DNA of 64,000 nt from positions 201,463,959 through 201,527,958 of the forward strand of contig CP136062.1 in the NCBI GenBank assembly GCA_032622095.1, written 5' to 3'. The notes under the pieces were generated by a model, which was given only the letters and a program-made list of their open reading frames with translations, had not been told where the DNA came from and searched no databases. The stretch is from Siphonodentalium dalli. Lineage: Eukaryota > Mollusca > Scaphopoda > Gadilida > Siphonodentaliidae. The position numbers and the translations under genes are program-made. Shown piece by piece: positions 11,601 through 20,600 of this stretch. Each line of letters opens with the position of its first letter. Position 1 is the stretch's first letter.

Positions 11601-14600
11601 TGTTGGGTAAAGGGTTAACCTCGACTCGAATCAAATATTTGATCCAAATCCAAATAAATAGTAATTGAATGGCACTTAATTGGATTATGCATCTTTAAGA
11701 TATTTAGTCAGCTTTTGTTGAGGAGGAAAGTCTGTTTTAGGGTTAAAGAAACTCATAAGCTTCAAATTAGGCCAAATAATATCTAGCTCTTCTCACATTC
11801 CGGAGATCAAAATAGATTGATAAATACATGAAATACTGAAAATATATTCATAATTTTTATGCCCCAGAGGCTATTCTTAACATTTCAGGAAGACACTAAC
11901 ATAGAACTCTCCTTATTGTTAACATGCCGGAGAAAAGGGGATTCTTTATTCCTCTCTGCATAAATAAATTCTCTCACTTTGGGAAGTCTTTGATAGAAAT
12001 ACATATTCCATATATAGGTACTGCATGTATATATTGACCTACTTTGACCCTTAGAATGTGACAAGTGTTAAATGCTGTGTTTAGTTTGACCTTTGAAGAT
12101 TATAATTCGCTTTTTTAAAGGAAATTACTTCACTGCACAAAGAAACTGAGCCCCGATAAGCAACTGAATGTGAAATGATATCGACTGTTCAGAAATTATT
12201 TAGGCATACTCATCCTTGAATTTTAATAATTAAATGGGAAAAATAATCCTCACTCCAGCTGCTCCCTCCCTTTCAAATAATAACATTTTTACTGTATTGT
12301 TGAAGGTTTTTACTTTTAATGGACTGATGTTTGCATTCTTTTTCTCCTATTTAAATCTGCATATAGATAATTTGTGAAAATTGAGGATTGACTTCTCCAA
12401 CATTCAGATATCAAATTTGTATATGTGCTCACTTGTAACAAACATCATTTGTGAATACCTAAACCGATTTTGGAAATTTAAATGCCGATCTATGTATAAA
12501 AAACTGGATCTTATGAACATACATGATTCCTGTGAAAAGCAAATGTGTTTTAATCTGGCATATGCTATTTCTTAAATGGCAATCCCCCAGCTGATCCCCC
12601 TATGTATTCAACACATCTGATGCACAATTTATGTGTTGTAAAATACCAGATCAATTCTGAGTTTGTTTTGTCTTTTTAAATGACAAGTACCTATCAGGCA
12701 CTCTCGGTGCAAAACAGCTAGTAGTAGACATGACAGCGAGGATGTTGTCTGCTCCCAGCTCAATGATCTTCTGTTCTATTTCTGGAATGTTCGTCCTCAG
12801 TTCATCACCCTCCCGGATATTCTCAATAACAATTGGCTCAAAGCCTAAAATGACAAAGACCATGATTATCTATTATATATTTTGGAACTTCTGTCTGTCT
12901 GTGTGTATGTATTTATGTGTGTGTCATATAGACTCAAAAACAGCTTGACCGATCCGATTCTAATTTTGTATGTAGGCCTGCATTGATCCCGGGACAATAT
13001 GGGCAGGTCCAATTTCATGTGCCACCGTGTCCTTGACCTCGCTCATATAGGCATGTTTCTGGACCAATTGAACAATAGTTTTTTCTCCTAATACTTTTCA
13101 ACGTTGTTCGCTCAGTACTGTTCAATATTGTAACTTTAAATTCGTAGAAGAAATCCCTAAATAGCCCAGACGAAGTCGGGCAGCATCAGCTAGTAATGAA
13201 TATTTTAGAAACAAATGATGGTCGCACATACTTGTTACTATAGTATAATCCTATTGACTGCCTTGGGGTCGAATAGTGAGAACTATTTCCCCGAGGTGGT
13301 GTTTTTTTTAACAGCAAGCATTACTATTGACTGAGGCCGCATGCAGTTCAGAAGTTTCCCCATCAAGGGAAAATAGCACTCGCTATTCCACCCCAAAGCA
13401 GTCAATAGGTGTTTTATTATATAATATCGCGCCTCGCGCCAACCATGACGTCAGCAGGCAGATAAAAAGTTAGAAGACTATGGCGATAGTTAAAAAAATT
13501 CTGGCCTCACAGAGAATCATGATAATTCTGGCATCACACCAAATTCTGCCTCGCTACAGATTATGACGTCAGTAAGCGAGAAATAGTTCAAAGACGGCCG
13601 ATAATTCACAAAATTCTGGCCTCGTGCCAGAATCGTTACAATTCAGGCATCGTGCCAAATTCTGACCTCGCACTAGATTGTGATATATGTTGTGTTTCAT
13701 ATTTATTCCACACCTCTGCATCAGGTAGACCCAAATCTTAACTGTGAATTGTAGTGATGAATACTATAACTCTTATAAAAACTGTCAATTATCTAATGTA
13801 AACATAAATAGATATTTGACGTAACATACACACTCCCTCTTGGTGGCAATATCAACACAAAGTAGTTCTGGCTTGTGTTCAACTTTTGGGAGATGGTACA
13901 AGTAATGTGCATTCAATAGCGGTGCTCTCGTTGAATACCTGTACTTCTTGCTAAAGAGTGTGGAATAAATTTGAATTCATGAAAGCCTTTCCCCAGACAC
14001 AATAAATAGCGATGGAAAGAGAAATCTCATGCTGACCAAGCCTGAGTTTAGTGTGCCTCTCATTTGCAGAATGAGGTCCCCAGAGGGTGAATTTCGGCTT
14101 AGGCCTCATCTTCTCTGGAAAGTTCCTTTACTATCAAATTTCTATAGAAACTTCACATTGATTTTTTATTTTAGTTTCTCTATATCCCCAAATTGGCAGA
14201 AGACACATTGCATAATCGAGGTTCCTAATATTCACCATTTTGGAACTTCAATCTGAGTCTATGTCTCCCACAGCAGATAAGGCCATGCAGAATGAGGTCC
14301 CCAGAGGGTGAATTTGGTGATGCTAGCCCGCTATATGTGGGATAGCGTCACTAAATTCACCCTCTGGGGACCTCATTCTGCAAATGACAGACACATTAAA
14401 CTCAGGCTTGATGCTGACTAACCTGCAGTCGATATAGACTTGAAACAAGACTTCTGGTCAATACGAGGCCACAATACATATCTAGCATTGGGTCGCTTTT
14501 GGGCTAAAGTTTGCATGCACAGAACAAGAGCCATCCCTGTCGCTATGGGAACAGCAAAACAGACAGCTGTTGACTGCACACCTGCAATGTTATTAAAAAT

Positions 14601-17600
14601 ACATGTATTAAAGACATATTATGGACTTCTTCAGGTGTGTGGAACTGATCATTTAGAATTCCGGCACTATGCCAACTGGAAGAATGTAACATTATATTAA
14701 TATCGCCGAAAAGCTCAAGCCGATTGACCACACCGCTCGTCTGAACTACCCTCAATTGTAGATATTTATTTCGATTCTCAACGAAAACAACTTCGCCATC
14801 CAGAGGCACTTAATTTAATTAATATATAAGAATAGTGTGTTGTCAATTTAGGTATAATATTTGTAAATATAGCTACTTTGAGAAAGAGTGTTCTCTATTT
14901 ATATTTGATCACCCTACCGGAGTGTTTCACATCACTTTAAATTAGTTACATGCATGCAGGCCTCTCGGTTCAACAATTTGGGCACATCAGGGCAAACCAT
15001 GATAAAATTTCAAAATATAACACAAGACATTTAACCCTTTACCCAACAGAAGGGCCCTGTGCCAATGCATTCTCTTATATATGCGAGTCGACCATAGGTC
15101 GCCTCGCATATATAAGAGAATGCATTGGCTTAACACATTAAAAATTATAAAATTGTTAAAGAATGTAAGAAAAAATGGTAAAAAAAAGATTTTTTTTAGG
15201 CCAATGCATTCTCTTATATATGCGAGGCGACCTATGGTTGACTCGCATATATAAGAGAATGCATTGGCACAGGGCATAACTGTAACTATCACAATGTGGT
15301 CAAGGAGCCGGTTCCAATGATATCCATATTTGTATGGTTCTATTGAGACAGACCGAAGATATTTTAGACTGTTGAAGCTTTATTTGGCCGGTTTTGTTGG
15401 GTAAAGGGTTAAATCCTTGCATTTGATTTCTGAGAACAAATGATTCCAGACTGAATTAATGTGGAATCATTTAGGTGTTTCTCAGTACTACAGATTACGA
15501 GGTATGTTAACATTGCTATGCAATGACAACAAATCAATTTGGGGAAATACATGTATAGCCTGCATGCATGGAATATACTGCTGCTTTTCCCATATTGTTA
15601 TGGTTAAGGTACATTTTGAGTTCGGTCGGACTCATTTTGGCGGAGTTATTGCCCTTTTTCGACATAGCATCGTACATCCTGGGACGCATCTTTTGTCAAA
15701 GCCTGTATTCGGTCATTATTCAGTCAATTTGTTTTAAACTTGGCACAGATGGCAACAAGCATGGGATCCTGTGCACACGCTATATTGAGTTCAGTCAGAG
15801 TCATTTTGGCAGAGTTATTGCCATTTTTCGACATATAAATGTTTTATGGTTATTATTTTAGAGTTATTGACCCTTTCTCGACACACTGAAGATGTGCAAC
15901 ATATTTAGTGAATATGCACTTTGTATCATATTGGTGTAATAAATTCCTGAAACCCATAAATCCTTCAAACCTGTGCACCTTCGACAGGTGACATTTTTGT
16001 CAGCGACCTTTTATTCCATTTTGCATCATTACATAATAAGATAAACCAAGCTACTGAAGATATAATATACACATATAGCAGGTTTAATTGTTTTTAAACT
16101 TGTTTTGACACTGTTGAACTCTATAGATATTGCTAAAATAACAGTCGTGTGTTATAATGCAGTGGAAATGATTTGCTACCAGTGCTATGAGAGAATATTC
16201 AAGAATTAATCGGTTATGGTCATTTGAAAATTGTGGTCAACTGTATGTATAACCCATGATTAATTTGATATCTACAATTAAGTGATCTGGAATACTCTCC
16301 TGAGGTTATCAAATGACTAGAGAATAATCATAAAGTTGTTATTTTTGTAGATTGTATATCCAAAGTTGGTGGATTACAGTAATGCCCTAAATAATCGACT
16401 CCTTAACCACAGCAGAATTATGGGTAACTTTTCAGGATTTAGTCGGAAATATGGCTTGTTGCCATTCATCAGAAAGCTCTCACTGAGCTTCTTAACCACA
16501 GCAGAATTATGGGTAATTTTTCAGGATTTAGTCGGAAATATGGCTTGTTGCCATTCATCGGGAATGGCAACAAGCCATATTTCCGACTAAATCCTGAAAA
16601 GTTACCCTAATTATGCTGTGGATAAGAAGTCGATTATTTAGGGCATTACTGTACAACACCATTCTTACTTATGGATTATGGTATGGAGCCACTCTTATTA
16701 ATGAAATCATTAGTTTGTTTATGGGGAATAAATTTTTTCTAAAGTATGGAGAATTTTTTTACAATTCTATGTATTAAATAGTTCTGCGTTGTGTTTTCTG
16801 AAATGGAACACACATCGGTCTGATTGAACTTTTAGGTAATATTATTTGAATGCTACATCCTTTCATTGGACAAAGTTCCTGGGTACTTACTACCAGTTTG
16901 ATGCACTGAAATGACGAGCACACAATATGTCTTTATAAATCATTACAGACGTAACTTAAGCCTGCAGTTTTCAAAATTATGCGTAACCTATTTTTCGTTC
17001 ACCTGGTTTGTGCTTAAGTAACCTATGGTTACCAAGAGAGTTACACAAACTGTTATATTCACTACAACTAGTATTATTAACTACTAATGGGTAACTCATT
17101 GAACTAAAAATTTTAAATGTCTCAGTTTGGGACTTATTTAAGCAATAATTATGGTGAGAATCAGCGATTGCTAGACCTATAGAAAACTTTGGCTCAACCT
17201 GTTTTTCATTTTTATTTTAGGTAACCTCAAGGAAAACGGTTGTTCTCCTCAAATTTGCTGGCATCCATAACTTGAATGCTTGCCATTCGTTTATAAAATA
17301 TACCTGATAGTTTCATCACATCCAGAGCTAAACTGTTAGTCAGTTTCATTAGGAGACTAGAACCAGCCGCTTTTGGTTGTACAGCGGTGATATCTCCGGA
17401 TCGACCTATCCCATGACCAAGTCTGAAAGAGAATAAGATAATCTATGACCAAGTCTTAACCCTTTACCCAACAGAACGGCCCTGTGCCAATGAATTCTCT
17501 TATATATGCGAGTCGACCATAGGTCGCCTCGCATATATAAGAGAATGCATTGGCTTAACACATTAAAAATTATAAAATTGTTAAGAATGTAAGAAAAAAT

Positions 17601-20600
17601 GGTAAAAAGTGTTAAAAAAAGATTTTTTTTAAGCCAATGCATTCTCTTATATATGCGAGGCGACCTATGGTCGACTCGCATATATAAGAGAATGCATTGG
17701 CACAGGGCATAACTGTAACTATCACAATGTGGTCAAGGAGCCGGTTCCAATGATATCCATATATGTATGGTTCTATTGAGACAGACCGAAGATATTTTAG
17801 GCTGTTGAAGCTTTATTTGGCCGGTTTTGGCCGGTTTGTTGGGTAAAGGGTTAAAGAGAATAAGATAATATATGACTATTGAAATGTTCACCCAATCAAG
17901 GGAAACTGGCCAATTAGAAGTTAGTCAAGACTGTTTGACGCAAATTTACTTCAAAATAAGTTCTAGTCTGATTTCACCCATAGATGAAATTTTCCAAAAT
18001 ACAAATAATGTCTTTGAGCCCATAAGTTTTAAAACCCATGCACTTGCGAATGGAATATCCCAATCAGATTCGAAAGCTAAACATTGGTTATGGTCAATCT
18101 TTCATTTGACGAGATGTTAACACAAGAAATAATGAAATAAGAAAACAGAAAGTAAACACCCATGGGTTCCCATTCATTCCAGGATAAGCTGTTTGATGAA
18201 CTTATTACATGGACATCCCTACAAATGAGTGGGTGGGAGTCAAGTAACGACCTGCCATTGGTAACCATGTATCAAAAGGTTGATAACACTGTACCCGGAT
18301 TAAATGTAGAAACAAAGCAATCACAGCCTACTTGTGGCAGGCTTCGTCATAGTAGGTCATTTTCTCAATGTAGGTGTTTTGGATTTCAAACATCTGACGT
18401 TTTTGTCAGTGAGTAAACGAAACCAGCACAAATGTCATGCTCAGTGTTCATGCTGGGCCGAAAAATCTTTTGGACAATTTTTTGGCCAATTCTGATTTTT
18501 TTTGGCCAAATTAAAAAAACTTAGGCCAAATTAAATCCTCATTTTCTGGTCTCACAATTAATGAATATTTTTGTTTTATTTATCATCTAGCATTCGATAT
18601 AATTATGTCCATAGCTTCAAATACCGTGTCTAGACTTCTTTAATCCCACCATTGATACTTGACAATATACCACTACCCACCATCTACCATTCAACCTTAT
18701 GACATACAAAGGATTCATTAAGTGTTAATCCTCATTAATATTTTATTAAATTGTTTGATAGTGTCACCTAATCAATTAGCAGATGATCATACTATAAATC
18801 TTATTCTCATGTCGCACCCCTTACAAGATAAATTTGCGTTTTTGAATTAAATTTCCGATTTTGAGGTAAAACAAACTTTGGCCAAATGAAATTTTTTTGG
18901 CCATTTTCGAAAAAATTGGCCATTGGACAATTTGGCCTACAGTGTATGACAGCGTGAACCCTGGTCATGTTTTTTCAAATAAATACAAATTGTGTAAAAC
19001 TATCGTCTATTGATCTACAGTTGTGATAGATATAGTGTGTGACTCCCAAGACAAATCGTAAATGCAAGTTAGATAACTTTTTGGCAATGTTTTGTCCAAA
19101 AGTAGGAAAATATTAACTTTTTCATCTAAAACAACTTTCGCTATAATAGTGGTTGAAAATCAAACCATCAATTTACATGCATGTATCCATTAAGTCATGT
19201 TATTATAATATTTGTTAAAAAATTATATTTAATTCATCTTAGTTTTAGTTGCATTTGCATTGCTAAAAATATAAATGGTCCCAGTTTTTATTAAAACAGC
19301 CCGAAAAATATTGAGAAATTCAGAATAGCCCAAGTTTTGGCCCAATGGTTTTCTGGCCCAGCCCAGACACTGGTTTATAAACTGCATCATGAACTGCATG
19401 TCCATCAGATATGAAAGGATGAACAACAAATAAATTCCCAATTTGGATTCCCAATATATCTATAGTTGCAATTATAATAAAAGGTCAGCCGACCACAGTG
19501 TCCCCCGACAATGTGGCAAGTCAATGCCGCTTTGTTAAAGAAATTTTTCAAAGTCGAAATTTAAATCGAAAAGGGTTAATAACTCGATAAAAAAATAATT
19601 TTTCCATCATCTATATACATGTTGCACATCTCCAATATGTGGGTAACAATACTCTGAAGTTTAAAATATCTACGATCAATACTGTAGGAGGAGTTGATTA
19701 CACCATGAAGGTACTCTCATACAGAAAATTATAAAAAATGTTGAAATTTTCTAAGTCGAAAAGGGTTAATAACTCCGTCAAAAAATAATTTTTTTGTCAT
19801 CTACCGGTATATACATGTTGCACATCTTCAATATATGGGCAACAATATTCTGAAGTTTCAAATCTCTGGGATGAAATCTGTAGGAGGAGATGATTACACT
19901 ATGAAGGCACTCAAAAGTGTGACGGACGGACGGACGGACGAACTGACAGACGGACTGCTAGATGGATGGATGGACAGAGCCCGTATCTATAGTCCCCCGA
20001 AAATATATTTTTCGGGGGATAAAAATAATAAAATGGTAATCGAGGAACTAATTTTCTCAGCAAGTATCCAGATCTATATCAAAGGGTTTTTTTAAATCCC
20101 ACAAAGGACAACAGTGGCCACAAAATCTGTAGAAATATCCATATCAGTACTAACCTGTAATGTCGCCTAGCAACAAGGTTTGAGTAGATTCTGGCTTCCC
20201 GTTCACCAACCCCACAATTGCTGGAGAAATTGTTGCTGTCCATTGCTGCCAGCTGATGAAGTAACATCTCGATCGTCAAGTCATCCCAACCCTCATCGGG
20301 AAGCTTCCGCTAAAAAAATGAAAGAATTAGGAACTTCACTTTGATATATGCACTTTGTAGATTCTGCATGCTGAAACCATTGTTTGTAAACAACTACAGT
20401 AATGCTTAAGTAATCGACCCGAGAGCTTTCAGATGAATGGCAACAAGCCATATTTCCGACTAAATCCTGAAAAGTTACCCATAATTCTGCTGTGGTTAAA
20501 AGGTCGATTACTTAGAGCATTACTGTACTGTAACAACAGTCAGTGTTATGTTTTCCCGTACTAAAGATAATTCTAAAATACAGATAACGTGGATTATGAT

